From the NCBI GenBank assembly GCA_963989245.1, contig CAXDII010000388.1, forward strand, positions 193,501-257,500: 64,000 nucleotides of DNA, given 5' to 3'. The DNA comes from Nansenia antarctica (lineage: Eukaryota > Chordata > Actinopteri > Argentiniformes > Microstomatidae). Shown one piece after another: positions 32,241 to 45,002 of the stretch. How positions within the stretch are numbered: position 1 is the stretch's first letter; the number at the start of each line of letters is the position of its first letter. The translations under genes were made by a program, and so were the position numbers. The notes beneath the pieces are model-generated. The model made no database searches. It was not told the origin of the DNA and was given only the letters and a program-made list of their open reading frames with translations.

Positions 32241-32579
32241 GGAGGTGGGTGGGTGGAGAGAGAGGCTTACAGAGACAGTCGTCATTGTCGAGCTTATTAA
32301 AACTTGTTTGAGTGACATCAGTGAATATTCAGTATTATTCAGGCGTAATGCAGAATTAATTTAAAGCTAATTTAGAAATAAGAGGAGAAATTGAGTCAAC
32401 ATTTGTTACGTGTTACATAACTGGATACGAGTCGTGGCTTTGATGAATTTAATTATGAAGAAATTAGGCTTAGCTTACAGTGCTGATAAAAGCTGCTTTT
32501 CTCTTGGCCTCTCTCTCTCTCTCCCTCTCCCTCTCTCCCTCTCTCTCTCTCCCTCTCTCTCTCTCTCTCTCCCTGCCCC

Positions 32580-32620
<41 letters not shown>
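32198..32620. repeat. (GA)n and (CT)n microsatellites
   Basis: A GA run at about 32198-32240 and a CT-rich run at about 32508-32620, with unique sequence between and no gene. Confidence 0.9.
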
Positions 32621-32621
<1 letters not shown>

Positions 32622-32649
32622 AGTTGGAGGGTGATCTCGTCTCTAAAGA

Positions 32650-33700
32650 AGAGGCTTATCTCTCTCCATGATGGATCAGATTCCCGCTCATTTAAATTCA
32701 AGCTTTGCCGGGCCACATATATTTTTCTCTAAATTCATATCAGTTATTTTATTCTGTGGGGAAGTGTCTTCTGGGAATATCCCTGAAGGAAGATTTAGCG
32801 GAAGTGCAAGTATTGTTTTGCACTTAATGTCAGTTCCTTGGAAAACAAAGCAGATTTGTACTTAGCATATTTTCTGATGCGAGCAGAAATGTAAATCCCA
32901 TTAAGTAAATGAACGACATGTTTAATGACCTTTGGAAAGAAGAAGGACGTTAACATTTCACACCATGTACTGTACCTTTATCTTTGTGTACACGGACTGA
33001 ATGTGGTCAAAGTTACAGCAATTGTTTTTTTTAAAATATTTTTTATGATGCAATGTGCTTTGTTTATTTGTTCATGAAAGATTATTTGTTTGATTTGATT
33101 CGTTTATTTGTTTATTTGTTTGTTCCACATGAAAGACAGACAGTCAAACATAACGAAATCAATCAACAAAGGAATAATTAGTGAACAGTATTCACTTATT
33201 AAAACTAATAGAAATGTAATAAATATAACATAACAGAATTAAAATAAAATACAAGTAGCAGCATATTTGAGAGCTGCATTTGCTTCAACCACCATATCTG
33301 CATCCAGAGAAAAGAGGAAGACAGAGAGAGTTTAAAGGCATATTATATATATATACATATATATAGGCATGTATATATATACACAGTATATGGTCGTGTG
33401 CGTGTGTGTGTGTATATATATAATATTCATAACATCTGTGATTCATTGGCGCTGTCACCCCACAGGGACACTTTGCAGTAAGAGAAACAGAAGATAATAC
33501 ACCATTACTGGACAGTGTGTCATTTCCCTGTTGAAATCAGCACCGTTGTTCTAACAAGCCGGGCCGCTCTGAAGCCGACACGGTCCTGAGCCCCGCCGGG
33601 CCCAGAACCGGCCCATCTCACACAGCAGCAGACTGACCAGCTGATCAATAACACTGAAACATTCATACTTACAAGAAAAGCAGAAACAGCCGACTCACAC
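32650..33700. other. Non-coding stretch, probable gpc6 intron
   Basis: AT-rich sequence with TTTATTTG repeats (about 33060-33125), a TATA/GTGT microsatellite (about 33340-33422) and no supported gene. Confidence 0.5.
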
Positions 33701-33759
33701 AGCGGTGCTTAAACATGGCAGGAATCACTCTGCTGCACGGCTCTCTGACTGGACCGTGT

Positions 33760-33930
33760 GCGCGCCCGTGTGTGTGTACGCCTGTGAGTGTGTGTACGCC
33801 TGTGAGTGTGTGTACGCCTATGAGTGTGTGTGTGTGTGTGCCAGTGAGTGTGTGCGTGCCAGTGAGTGTGTGTGTGTGTGCGCCAGTGAGTGTGTGTGTG
33901 TGTGCGCCAGTGAGTTTGTGTGTGTGTATA
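33760..33930. repeat. GT-rich minisatellite (GTGTGTACGCCTGTGA type)
   Basis: GTGTGT blocks alternate with ACGCCTGTGA or GCGCCAGTGA. It is open in several frames only because of its composition. Confidence 0.9.
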
Positions 33931-34317
33931 CAGTATACTATACTGTGTTCTAAGCCAGACCATCCATGAATATATTTTTATGTATATGTATATATATTAT
34001 GTATTCCAGCAGACACTTGCACACAGAATATCAACAAAGACATGTATGGAGCCATTAGAATGAGGTCGCAGCCTGGAGGTGAAACAAGATGGATTCTTTA
34101 GAGAATCTGGTGGATGAATCATTACTCAACCTGGATAGTTTATCTGTTGTTTTGCAACCGATGCAAATTTGTTGTTTGTTCTGTCAAGTTTCCTCATGAA
34201 ACAGGTAATGACGTTAGTGTGAGAGATGAAACAGGTAATGACGTTAGTGTGAGAGATGAGAACCGTGTTTTAATGCAGCAAGGTGCTGTCAGGAGCCAAC
34301 CTCCTCCTGCCTTCATG

Positions 34318-34322
<5 letters not shown>

Positions 34323-34368
<46 letters not shown>
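34323..34368. repeat. (GT)n microsatellite
   Basis: Pure GT run of about 22 units. A 34-bp tandem duplication (GATGAAACAGGTAATGACGT..) lies just upstream at about 34195-34258. Confidence 0.95.
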
Positions 34369-34752
34369 CTATACTGTGTTCTAATCCAGACCTCCACACT
34401 GTGACTGTGTAGCGTTGCAGTGCAGCGTACTCTACTCCCATGGTCGGCACCGGGTGTTCCTGGTTATTAAAGGAGTGATTATGGTCTTGGAGGCGTTGGG
34501 AGTAAGAGGTGATATGATTGCATGTGACATGGAGGTAATGGCCTCTTAAATCCACAGACTCAATTAGCCTCCGAGTGGCTCAACTCATTATGTCTGCTGA
34601 GGACTTTCACCCCTGTCACTGTTCCTAAACCCCTCTTGATCATACCAGTTTTTCAGGCATTGACCCATGAAAAGTGTGTACGTGTGTGCGTGTGTGTGTA
34701 CATGTGTGTGTGTGTGTGAGTGCAGTATCCGCCACACTGCTGGGTGAAGAAA

Positions 34753-34920
34753 AGTGGGAGAGAGGGAAAGAGAAAGAGAGGGAGAGAGAGAGGGGGAGAG
34801 AGGGAGGGAGAGAGGGAAGGGGAGAGAGAGAGAAAGGAGAGTGAGTGTAAGAGAGAGAGATATGGGGAGACAGAGAGAGAGAAATAGAGAGGGACAGAGA
34901 GAGAGAAAGAGAGAGAGAAG
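34753..34920. repeat. GA-rich low-complexity tract
   Basis: Irregular GAGAGAGG/GAGAAAG repeats with no coding support. Confidence 0.9.
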
Positions 34921-35694
34921 TTATATGTCTATTTTAGCAGTGATCTATGAATCTTTATGGGGAGGATTTAGTCCTTCTGGGTGGTTCTTTACGATCCAGG
35001 AGGAAGGTGGCGGACGTTAGGCGTCTCTCTGTAGCCTCAGTTTAATTTGGTCTTATTCCAATACAACTGATGTTGTAACACTGGTAAACCTGGTAACGAG
35101 CTTCCATTCATCATCTCCACAACCACCAGGACGCTGCTCTGCCCCACTTATCCTCAAGGATGTTTGTGGATTTTGGAGCAAATCAGTGACGTGATTCTCC
35201 GCTTTCCTGAGAGGAAAGTCAGTCAGAGCTGCGTTAGAAAGAAAGAACACAGATGTTTTACCTGTTGTCGCCTACATTCGTTCCCAAAGCCGGGGTAAAG
35301 TGTCTAAGGGTGTTTTAATCGATCAGGCTCACTACTAGTGACTTGAGACAAATCTACTAAGACATTCGTCGTATCGTGGTGGACATGAATGTGAGGGAAG
35401 GACTGTGTAGCACGACCACCGCTGATGGTTTACCTCAGAGACACGACATCTGTAGTCTGTGTAGCGTACTGTAGTACTGTAGTACTGCACAACTCTCTAC
35501 TTTCATCACGTTTCACGATATTTCTCTCTGCACCGCCCCAAATGTTTATGCTATTTAAACGTTGTATTCTAGAATTTAGCGCCAGTCTTTGCACTCGTCA
35601 TAGATACAGAACCTAACCCTAACCCCTGTTGTTCATCCCTGGGCCAGTGGGACAACCTGTAAACATTTACGTTACTTTTACTGTACATTACATT

Positions 35695-35990
35695 TACTGT
35701 ACATTTTTGGCCTTTAGCAAATGCCTTTATCCAAAGCGACTTACAACAAATACGTCTAAGTAAGTGAATCATCTATCCATTCGTCATGAAGAGAAATAAA
35801 TAATCTGCTTCGGCCAGAGGCCATTGGCAGTCATAATGCTAGAAGAAGGAAGAATTATATTTTATTTTTAATATATAGTAAAGAAACTGAACTGGGGGAT
35901 GGAAAGGTTTCAGGAGGGACAGTTAAGGTGGAGCCTGAAGAGATGGAGGTCTTCAATCTACGGCGGAAATAGGGAGTAACTCTGCAGTCC
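35695..35990 (-). mobile_element. SINE copy with body repeat
   Basis: Inverted copy of the family seen at 22205 and 46270: tail CAAATGCCTTTATCCAAAGC, then AAGTGAATCATCTATCC and GGCCATTGGCAGTCATAATG. It continues into a body with GGAGGGACAGTT and GATGGAGGTCTTCAATCTAC, shared with 36005-36160 and 63640-63735. Confidence 0.65.
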
Positions 35991-36004
35991 TGACAGCAGA
36001 TAAA

Positions 36005-36160
36005 ATGCTAGAAGAAGGAATAATTAAATGTCGTTATAGTAGAGAAACTGTGCGGGGGGTGAGGAGGTCTGTAGGAGGGACAGTTCAGATGGAGCCTGAA
36101 GAGATGAAGAGATGGAGAGATGGAGGTCGTCAATCTACGGAGGGAGACAGACACAGGGAC
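36005..36160 (-). repeat. Second partial SINE-body copy
   Basis: Repeats the GCTAGAAGAAGGAATAATTA start, the GAGAAACTG..GGGGGG core, GGAGGGACAGTT and GGAGGTCGTCAATCTACGG of the adjacent copy, with a small internal GAGATGAAGAGATGGAGAGA expansion. Confidence 0.7.
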
Positions 36161-36284
36161 GTGTGTCCTTGGCTCGCCTCAGATTTAACAAGAAACATTG
36201 TTTCTAAAGAGAAAAGGCCTGAGGCGTCTTATTACTTAAACACATGTGGTGTAATCAGGAGTCTCTCAGCTGGAATGAGGGGCT

Positions 36285-39200
36285 GGGGAGTTGAGGACAG
36301 GTAAGGAGAACAGGTGATGGAGGGAGGGGGGGGGGACAATAAGAGGTTGGGGACTGAGGTACTGTAAGGAGAACAGGTGATGGAGGGGGGGGGGAGACAA
36401 TAAGAGGTTGGGGACTGAGGTACTGTAAGGAGAACAGGTGATGGAGGGAGGGGGGGGGACAATCAGAGGTTGGGGACTGAGGTACTGTAAGGAGAACAGG
36501 TGATGGAGGGGGGGGGAGACAATAAGAGGTTGGGGACTGAGGTACTGTAAGGAGAACAGGTGATGGAGGGGGGGGGGACAATCAGAGGTTGGGGACTGAG
36601 GTACTGTAAGGAGAACAGGTGATGGAGGGGGGGGGAGACAATCAGAGGTTGGGGACTGAGGTACTGTAAGGAGAACAGGTGATGGAGGGGGGGGGAGACA
36701 ATCAGAGGTTGGGGACTGAGGTACTGTAAGGAGAACAGGTGATGGAGGGGGGAGGGGGGAGACAATAAGAGGTTGGGGACTGAGGTACTGTAAGGAGAAC
36801 AGGTGATGGAGGGGGGGGGAGACAATAAGAGGTTGGGGACTGAGGTACTGTAAGGAGAACAGGTGATGGAGGGAGGAGGGGGACAATAAGAGGTTGGGGA
36901 CTGAGGTACTGTAAGGAGAACAGGTGATGGAGGGAGGGGGGAGACAATAAGAGGTTGGGGACTGAGGTACTGTAAGGAGAACAGGTGATGGAGGTAGGGG
37001 GGGGACAATCAGAGGTTGGGGACTGAGGTACTGTAAGGAGAACAGGTGATGGAGGGAGGGGGGAGACAATCAGAGGTTGGGGACTGAGGTACTGTAAGGA
37101 GAACAGGTGATGGAGGGAGGGGGGAGACAATAAGAGGTTGGGGACTGAGGTACTGTAAGGAGAACAGGTGATGGAGGGGAGGGGGAGACAATCAGAGGTT
37201 GGGGACTGAGGTACTGTAAGGAGAACAGGTGATGGAGGTAGGGGGGGGACAATAAGAGGTTGGGGACTGAGGTACTGTAAGGAGAACAGGTGATGGAGGG
37301 AGGGGGGGGACAATAAGAGGTTGGGGACTGAGGTACTGTAAGGAGAACAGGTGATGGAGGGAGGGGGGAGACAATCAGAGGTTGGGGACTGAGGTACTGT
37401 AAGGAGAACAGGTGATGGAGGGGGGGGGGGGAGACAATAAGAGGTTGGGGACTGAGGTACTGTAAGGAGAACAGGTGATGGAGGGAGGAGGGGGGAGACA
37501 ATAAGAGGTTGGGGACTGAGGTACTGTAAGGAGAACAGGTGATGGAGGGAGGGGGGGAGACAATAAGAGGTTGGGGACTGAGGTACTGTAAGGAGAACAG
37601 GTGATGGAGGGGGGGGGGGAGACAATCAGAGGTTGGGGACTGAGGTACTGTAAGGAGAACAGGTGATGGAGGGAGGGGGGGAGACAATAAGAGGTTGGGG
37701 ACTGAGGTACTGTAAGGAGAACAGGTGATGGAGGGAGGGGGGAGACAATCAGAGGTTGGGGACTGAGGTACTGTAAGGAGAACAGGTGATGGAGGGAGGG
37801 GGGAGACAATCAGAGGTTGGGGACTGAGGTACTGTAAGGAGAACAGGTGATGGAGGGAGGGGGGAGACAATCAGAGGTTGGGGACTGAGGTACTGTAAGG
37901 AGAACAGGTGATGGAGGGAGGAGGGGGACAATAAGAGGTTGGGGACTGAGGTACTGTAAGGAGAACAGGTGATGGAGGGAGGGGGGAGACAATCAGAGGT
38001 TGGGGACTGAGGTACTGTAAGGAGAACAGGTGATGGAGGGGGGGGGGGAGACAATAAGAGGTTGGGGACTGAGGTACTGTAAGGAGAACAGGTGATGGAG
38101 GGAGGGGGGAGACAATCAGAGGTTGGGGACTGAGGTACTGTAAGGAGAACAGGTGATGGAGGGGGGGGGGAGACAATAAGAGGTTGGGGACTGAGGTACT
38201 GTAAGGAGAACAGGTGATGGAGGGGGGGGGGAGACAATAAGAGGTTGGGGACTGAGGTACTGTAAGGAGAACAGGTGATGGAGGGGGGGGGAGACAATAA
38301 GAGGTTGGGGACTGAGGTACTGTAAGGAGAACAGGTGATGGAGGGGGGGGGAGACAATAAGAGGTTGGGGACTGAGGTACTGTAAGGAGAACAGGTGATG
38401 GAGGGAGGGGGGGGAGACAATAAGAGGTTGGGGACTGAGGTACTGTAAGGAGAACAGGTGATGGAGGGAGGGGGGGGAGACAATAAGAGGTTGGGGACTG
38501 AGGTACTGTAAGGAGAACAGGTGATGGAGGGAGGGGGGAGACAATCAGAGGTTGGGGACTGAGGTACTGTAAGGAGAACAGGTGATGGAGGGAGGGGAGG
38601 GACAATCAGAGGTTGGGGACTGAGGTACTGTAAGGAGAACAGGTGATGGAGGGAGGGGAGGGACAATCAGAGGTTGGGGACTGAGGTACTGTAAGGAGAA
38701 CAGGTGATGGAGGGAGGGGGGGGACAATAAGAGGTTGGGGACTGAGGTACTGTAAGGAGAACAGGTGATGGAGGGAGGGGGGGGGGACAATAAGAGGTTG
38801 GGGACTGAGGTACTGTAAGGAGAACAGGTGATGGAGGGAGGGGGGGGAGACAATCAGAGGTTGGGGACTGAGGTACTGTAAGGAGAACAGGTGATGGAGG
38901 GAGGAGGGGGACAATCAGAGGTTGGGGACTGAGGTACTGTAAGGAGAACAGGTGATGGAGGGAGGGGGGGGACAATAAGAGGTTGGGGACTGAGGTACTG
39001 TAAGGAGAACAGGTGATGGAGGGGGGGGGGAGACAATCAGAGGTTGGGGACTGAGGTACTGTAAGGAGAACAGGTGATGGAGGGAGGGGGGGGGAGACAA
39101 TAAGAGGTTGGGGACTGAGGTACTGTAAGGAGAACAGGTGATGGAGGGGGGGGGAGACAATCAGAGGTTGGGGACTGAGGTACTGTAAGGAGAACAGGTG

Positions 39201-39960
39201 ATGGAGGGGGGGGGGGAGACAATCAGAGGTTGGGGACTGAGGTACTGTAAGGAGAACAGGTGATGGAGGGAGGGGGGAGACAATCAGAGGTTGGGGACTG
39301 AGGTACTGTAAGGAGAACAGGTGATGGAGGGGGGGGGGAGACAATCAGAGGTTGGGGACTGAGGTACTGTAAGGAGAACAGGTGATGGAGGGAGGGGGGG
39401 GACAATAAGAGGTTGGGGACTGAGGTACTGTAAGGAGAACAGGTGATGGAGGGAGGGGGGGGAGACAATAAGAGGTTGGGGACTGAGGTACTGTAAGGAG
39501 AACAGGTGATGGAGGGAGGGGGGGGACAATAAGAGGTTGGGGACTGAGGTACTGTAAGGAGAACAGGTGATGGAGGGAGGGGGGGGACAATCAGAGGTTG
39601 GGGACTGAGGTACTGTAAGGAGAACAGGTGATGGAGGGGGGGGGAGACAATCAGAGGTTGGGGACTGAGGTACTGTAAGGAGAACAGGTGATGGAGGGAG
39701 GGGGAGACAATCAGAGGTTGGGGACTGAGGTACTGTAAGGAGAACAGGTGATGGAGGGAGGGGGGGGACAATAAGAGGTTGGGGACTGAGGTACTGTAAG
39801 GAGAACAGGTGATGGAGGGAGGGGGGGGAGACAATAAGAGGTTGGGGACTGAGGTACTGTAAGGAGAACAGGTGATGGAGGGAGGGGGGGGACAATAAGA
39901 GGTTGGGGACTGAGGTACTGTAAGGAGAACAGGTGATGGAGGGAGGGGGGGGGGACAATA
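36285..39960. repeat. 61-bp G-rich minisatellite, about 60 copies
   Basis: Units contain GAGGTTGGGGACTGAGGTAC, TGTAAGGAGAACAGGTGATG and a G-run of varying length followed by GACAATAA or GACAATCA. The period is not a multiple of three and the C-rich strand lacks stops, so long artificial frames appear on the - strand. The G-runs (up to about 10) make the + strand prone to G-quadruplexes. Confidence 0.97.
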
Positions 39961-40079
39961 AGGCCAAATCCCATTTCTCATGTTTACCCCTAACCCCTCG
40001 TTTTGGAGTGTGCCTCTGAAAAAGCTCAGTTTGGATGTAGCCAAGTAGCCATGTTGATTCCTTCTCTCGTAGATGAGCT

Positions 40080-40135
<56 letters not shown>

Positions 40136-40450
40136 CTCTCAGAGGACAAACGCTCCCTTTCATTCCAAGACCTGCGTTCCGTTCTGCACATTGACGTCGT
40201 CAAAGCCATCAGGGTGAAATGAGAAACGCATGAAAAGACACATGAATGAACACGTCTCCCTTCCATTCTGCCTGCTGATCTGTACCAACCCACGTCCATT
40301 CACCTGTCAACATTCCCACTGAACGCCTCAGGACTCTGAACTCCTTTGTGTGGCCAAAAGACCGTGTTTCACTTTTTATCGAAAGGGGCTTGAACCCACA
40401 AGGTGACGACTCCTCTTCCGACATGTTGACATCATCTCTGAAGTGACACG
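39961..40450. repeat. Possible MITE remnant containing a (CA)n microsatellite
   Basis: The left part GGCCAAATCCCATTTCTCAT and the right part GGGTGAAATGAGAAACG (about 40210-40226) are roughly inverted, like a degraded MITE. A (CA)n run of about 25 units lies at 40082-40132. No gene. Confidence 0.4.
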
Positions 40451-40679
40451 TACAGGAGCAGGACAGGATGTAGAGGAGGTCGCTGCAGTACAGGGCTGCA
40501 CTTATCTAGTGTCTTGTTCTGAAGCTCTTTACAACGGCCTCTCATTCACACATTCACACACACATTCACACACCAAATGGCGGCAAGCTACCATGCCATG
40601 CGTTGGCCCGCTTGTTTGGATCATTAGACACTGGTTCTACCTCCTGAACTACAGCACAGCTGTACAGTACAGTACAGCT

Positions 40680-40725
<46 letters not shown>

Positions 40726-40950
40726 TCACCACAGGTACAGTGTGTAGTACAGTGTGACTAAAGCCGTGAGAGCTGAAGGAAACGCTGCAGTACACAACAA
40801 CTCCCAGAAGAAAGCATCCCCCCCCCTCCCCCCCCCCCCTTCCCCCCCCCTTCCCCCCCCCTTCCCCCCCCCCCCCACCCCCCCGTGTCCCGGTAATGAT
40901 GACTGATGTTGATGATTAGCCCAGTGGCTACACACCCGGGGGGGGAGGGG
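40680..40950. repeat. (CAGA)n microsatellite and poly-C tract
   Basis: CAGACAGA repeats at 40680-40725 and C-rich homopolymer blocks at about 40818-40884. Confidence 0.93.
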
Positions 40951-41324
40951 GGGTGGTGCAGTGTCGATGTTGTGAATGGACAGATCAGTTCTGCGCTAGT
41001 TCGCTAATTAATCATCACAGTTTTCGGCGGCGGCGGTCCCGGTCAGGTTTCTGGTGGAGACGACTTCCTGTCCAGGCTGGTAAGTACAGCGTGGCAGTGC
41101 AGGACATGGGGGGAGACAGACTATTGTATGAAGTCAAAGAAAACTTTACCTTTTTGTTAGAAATTATGCTTAGACCCTCTGACTTGTTCCTTTGGATATT
41201 GGGTCATTGTGTCCTAGTTTCTACACAAGAAATCCACTACCTCTCTGTTTGAATATACCGAACACCATAATATACTGAACACCATAATATACTGATATAT
41301 ATATATATATAATATAATATACTG

Positions 41325-41918
41325 AATGTCACAGACACTTTATTAGGAACACCTGTACACCTTGTCATGTATTCAGGTGGTGTAATGGTGATTAATAGAT
41401 GTTGATGGGGAATGTTTCCTTGGCACACTTTGGGCCCGTTAATACCAATGAGTCACCGCTTGAATGCCGCAGCCTTGTTGAGTATTGTTGCTGACTGTGT
41501 GCATCCCTTCATGGCTACAATGTCCCCATCTTCTCATGGCTGCTTCCAGCATGATAATGCACCCATGTCACAAAGCAAAAGTCATCTCAAACTGGTTTCA
41601 TTTTCATTTCAAGCCTTTATTTCAAATTAGGGACCGCTGAGGGAGATATCATGAACATGACAATGAGTTCAGTGTTCTTCACTCGCCTTCCCAGTCACCG
41701 GATCTGAATCCAATAGAACACCTTTGGGATGTGGTAGAACGAGAGATTCACAGCTGCAGGAATTGCGTGATGCAATCATGTCATCATGGACCAGAATCTC
41801 AAAGGAATGTTTCCAACATCTTGTGCAATCAATAGCATGAAGAACTGAGGCTGTTTTGAGAGCAAAGGGAGGCTCTACCCAGTGTTAGTGGTCCTAATAA
41901 AGTGTCCAGTGAGTGTGT
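41325..41918 (+). mobile_element. Degraded Tc1/mariner element
   Basis: Inverted ends: CACTTTATTAGGAACAC at the left and a mirrored GTCCTAATAAAGTG at the right. Inside, the + strand has FQHDNAP and SPDLNPIEHLWDVVEREI, the DD34E block of Tc1 transposases, in a frame broken by stops and shifts. Only the 3' half of the gene remains. Confidence 0.88.
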
Positions 41919-42218
41919 ATATGAGTGGATATTATCCAGCCAAGACGTGCTACCCTGCAGGAGACTAAGTAAATAACAGGCATGGCAGCATTGACCAGCC
42001 AGCCTTAAAGGTTGGCTGCATTATCACAGGAGGGGGAAGTGCTTTATTATGACTGGAGCTGACCAGGGACCAGCTGACCAGGGACCATAGGACTGCTGTC
42101 TGACTAACACTGCACTGATACAGATATATAAATAAACTGTATGGATAGCAGCACCCAGCCATGCAGCTACTGTTAGAGAGAGTGTCCTGAACGTTATTTG
42201 CGGGTGTGTCCCCATGCT

Positions 42219-42222
<4 letters not shown>

Positions 42223-42271
<49 letters not shown>

Positions 42272-42388
42272 TGTCGGTGCACTCAGGGGCATGCGTTCTT
42301 ATTAACGAGGCTTCAGTGAGATACTTGTGTTTACCAAAAGAGAGAGTGACTGTGCGTGTGTGTGTGTGTGTGTGTGTGTTTGTCTTGG

Positions 42389-42432
<44 letters not shown>

Positions 42433-42623
42433 GGTGTGTGTGTGTGTGTGTCTTCTCAGGATGTCAGAGCCCACACTGTGACAGGCAGCCAGTGGAGCGA
42501 GTCGATGTAAACAACTTCAGCAGCTGTCGTTGATGTTGTTCATAATCACACAGGAGAGTTTGACTCATTTAAGCTGCTGGAGACAGGGGAGGTATGAGGG
42601 TTAAATGAGTTAGAATCTATCAG

Positions 42624-42675
<52 letters not shown>
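42223..42675. repeat. Cluster of (GT)n microsatellites
   Basis: Three GT runs at about 42223-42270, 42357-42450 (interrupted) and 42627-42673. Confidence 0.95.
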
Positions 42676-42676
<1 letters not shown>

Positions 42677-43402
42677 TGTGTGTGAGATATACGTACGTGT
42701 GTGATTTGTGTAAAGGTCATCTGTCTAATTTGCGAACATGATCTGAGTCAGGTAAACATATGCTGTGTTCCATAATGATATTGTTGCTTTATTGCATCAT
42801 AGGGTTCCATCACCTGGGTGAGGGTTGTCCTTAATCACCGTTATTATGTCAGAGGATTTCCAACAGTCAATTCCTTTTAGTCTCTTTCAGCGCTCTGGTA
42901 CGCCATGTTTAATCACTGGCCTGTCACCACCTGAACACACACACACGTTGCCTAAGTGACCTGAACATACACACACGATCAATCAGAAGTGGAGTAATAG
43001 AGGAAGCATAGGGGAACATAATTTAATGGTACACCGCACACACACACACACACATGGGCACAAACTATAGAATAATACATTGTAATATACCAGTAGTACC
43101 AGTAATATAACAGTAGTACCAGTAATATACCAGTAGCTGTGTTTGAATGCGTATAGTAACAAAATATTCATGGCAATCAGAACCTCTTCATGAATCATTG
43201 ATGTGCTTGTGGGCCGTTATTCCAGCTGTTCCATTATTAATGCTCTGGACCGTCTGTCCACACATAACAGAGTGCTCTGGACCGTCTGTCCACACATAAC
43301 AGAGTGCGTATCCTTGGCTGATGTGCTTTGTCCTCTGAGTATAAGGTATTATACAACATCATGAGACCTAAGTCACAGCATGATGCTGTCCACATCTTTA
43401 AT
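42676..43402. other. Non-coding intronic stretch
   Basis: No gene seen. Small local duplications include CAGTAGTACCAGTAATATA (about 43090-43130) and CTCTGGACCGTCTGTCCACA twice (about 43242-43300). Confidence 0.5.
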
Positions 43403-43410
43403 TCAGACTC

Positions 43411-44081
43411 AGGGCCCTATTATGCACTTCTTAACTTGCCGTCTTAAGTCTTAATTAAGACGCACCGCCAGGTTAAGACCTACCGCCACCCTTATTATGC
43501 GCTTCATACGCGCTACTGCTATTATGCAGGTGTCGCTAGGCGCCCACACATAACACGTAAGACTCCCGTGCATATATTGCTCATTGTGGGAGTGTTCATA
43601 TGTTAATGAAGTGCACTAGGCGCCCCTGCTATTATGCGATCTGACTTTGCTCCTAGCGCTAAGAAGTGGTTTGAAAAGTTCTTAAGTTTAGACTTCATGC
43701 ACGTTTTGAAACATGAGCGCGCCTCCGCGGTTTGCGCATGCATGTGGGCACACATGAACACGCACGTGGCTCCACGGCAAGACGTCAATTACGGTCACAG
43801 TATAAATGCTTTATTTCAGAAGGGAGAGGCAGAGAAGCGCGCTGACCTCCTTCTTAGGACTTCCATAATAGCATAGCGCTAATGACTCAACGCAGCCGGT
43901 TCTTAAAGGGAATGGCACCTGGCACGCTGATTGGGTTGATTGAGAAGACGCCCAAAACACACCCATGACTAATTTCTTTCCACTACCGCACGCATAATAG
44001 CAAAGTGGCCTTGACCACGCCTCCACGTCTTAAGTTTAGATCTACCGCCTCGTCTTATTGATGAAGTGCATAATAGGGCCC
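43411..44081. mobile_element. Non-autonomous hAT-type MITE (671 bp)
   Basis: Inverted ends GGGCCCTATTATGCACTTC and its mirror GAAGTGCATAATAGGGCCC, flanked by an 8-bp duplication TCAGACTC (43403-43410 and 44082-44089). Internal phrases such as GCTATTATGC and TAGGCGCC recur within it. No transposase. Confidence 0.88.
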
Positions 44082-44228
44082 TCAGACTCTAGAACTAATG
44101 GTCTGTTGTTTTAGGGTTCTAGAACTAATGGTCTGTTGTTTTAGGGAGGGTGCTTGGTGTGACATGGAAACATGGAAATATGCCTCCATCTCATATAGTC
44201 TCTTTATTTATATTAGTTTGTGTTCTTT

Positions 44229-44276
44229 ACCCACACGCACACACGCACGCACACACACACACACACACACACACAT

Positions 44277-44321
<45 letters not shown>
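44229..44321. repeat. (CA)n microsatellite
   Basis: CA/CG-rich start, then two long CA runs separated by a single TG. Confidence 0.95.
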
Positions 44322-44323
<2 letters not shown>

Positions 44324-44514
44324 CCTTCCCACATACATATATGGTGTTGATGCAGATCAAATACGACCAGCGCAGTTCTTCATTTCACACTGTTTCTTTC
44401 CACTGTCTTCAGTGTTATGACGTTTTATTCTCCAATTTTGTAAACCTTGTACTTGTACTGGTGTGCTATCTTGGCCAGGTCTCCCTTGAAAAAGAGACTT
44501 TCATCTCAAGTAAT

Positions 44515-44610
44515 TAAGTAAGTAAGTAAGTAAAGCTTTATTTATATAGCGCCTTTCGTACATGAAATGCAACTCAAAGCGGACCCCCTGGACATCTCAA
44601 GGGACCCCCT
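44515..44610. mobile_element. LINE/SINE 3' tail (TTTATTTATATAGCGCC type)
   Basis: A (TAAG)n run followed by AGCTTTATTTATATAGCGCC and TGCAACTCAAAGCG, a common fish retroposon tail in reverse orientation. Confidence 0.65.
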
Positions 44611-44764
44611 GGATAAATAACGCGTTAAATAAAATAAATTAGTGGTCCAGTGGTCCAGTGGTCTAGCACTGTGGTCTACATTGCAGACATACATCCATGT
44701 CGGCTATGGGTTCGAATTTGGCCCATGCCCTCTCTCCCTTCTTCTCCTACTTTCCTGTCTGTCG

Positions 44765-44910
44765 TTTTGATTGATTGATTGAGAATGTTTATTTTGGTCC
44801 CTTATACAATTCACAATACATATATTAAAAAATGTACACAGTCACAATGCATACCAGGACCAAAAAGGTGTAGGCTGAAGCCATGGCTTATTGCGCCTAC
44901 CCTTGTTACA
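44765..44910. mobile_element. LINE 3'-tail fragment
   Basis: A (TTGA)n start followed by TTATTTTGGTCCCTTATACA and AAGGTGTAGGCTGAAGCCAT, typical of a LINE tail inserted in reverse. Family not determined. Confidence 0.45.
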
Positions 44911-45002
44911 TGCAAGTTTACTTTTTTTTAATCTTCACTATATCTCTCCAATAAAAATAACAAATAAATAAATCTTCTCCTCCTTCTCCTCCTCCCTTCC
45001 AG

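Noticed and set aside
36266..40299. Many long - strand open frames (up to 358 codons) rich in Pro, Leu and Ser
   Set aside because: They lie wholly or mostly in the 61-bp minisatellite, whose C-rich strand has no stops. The period rotates through all frames, so the openness is structural.
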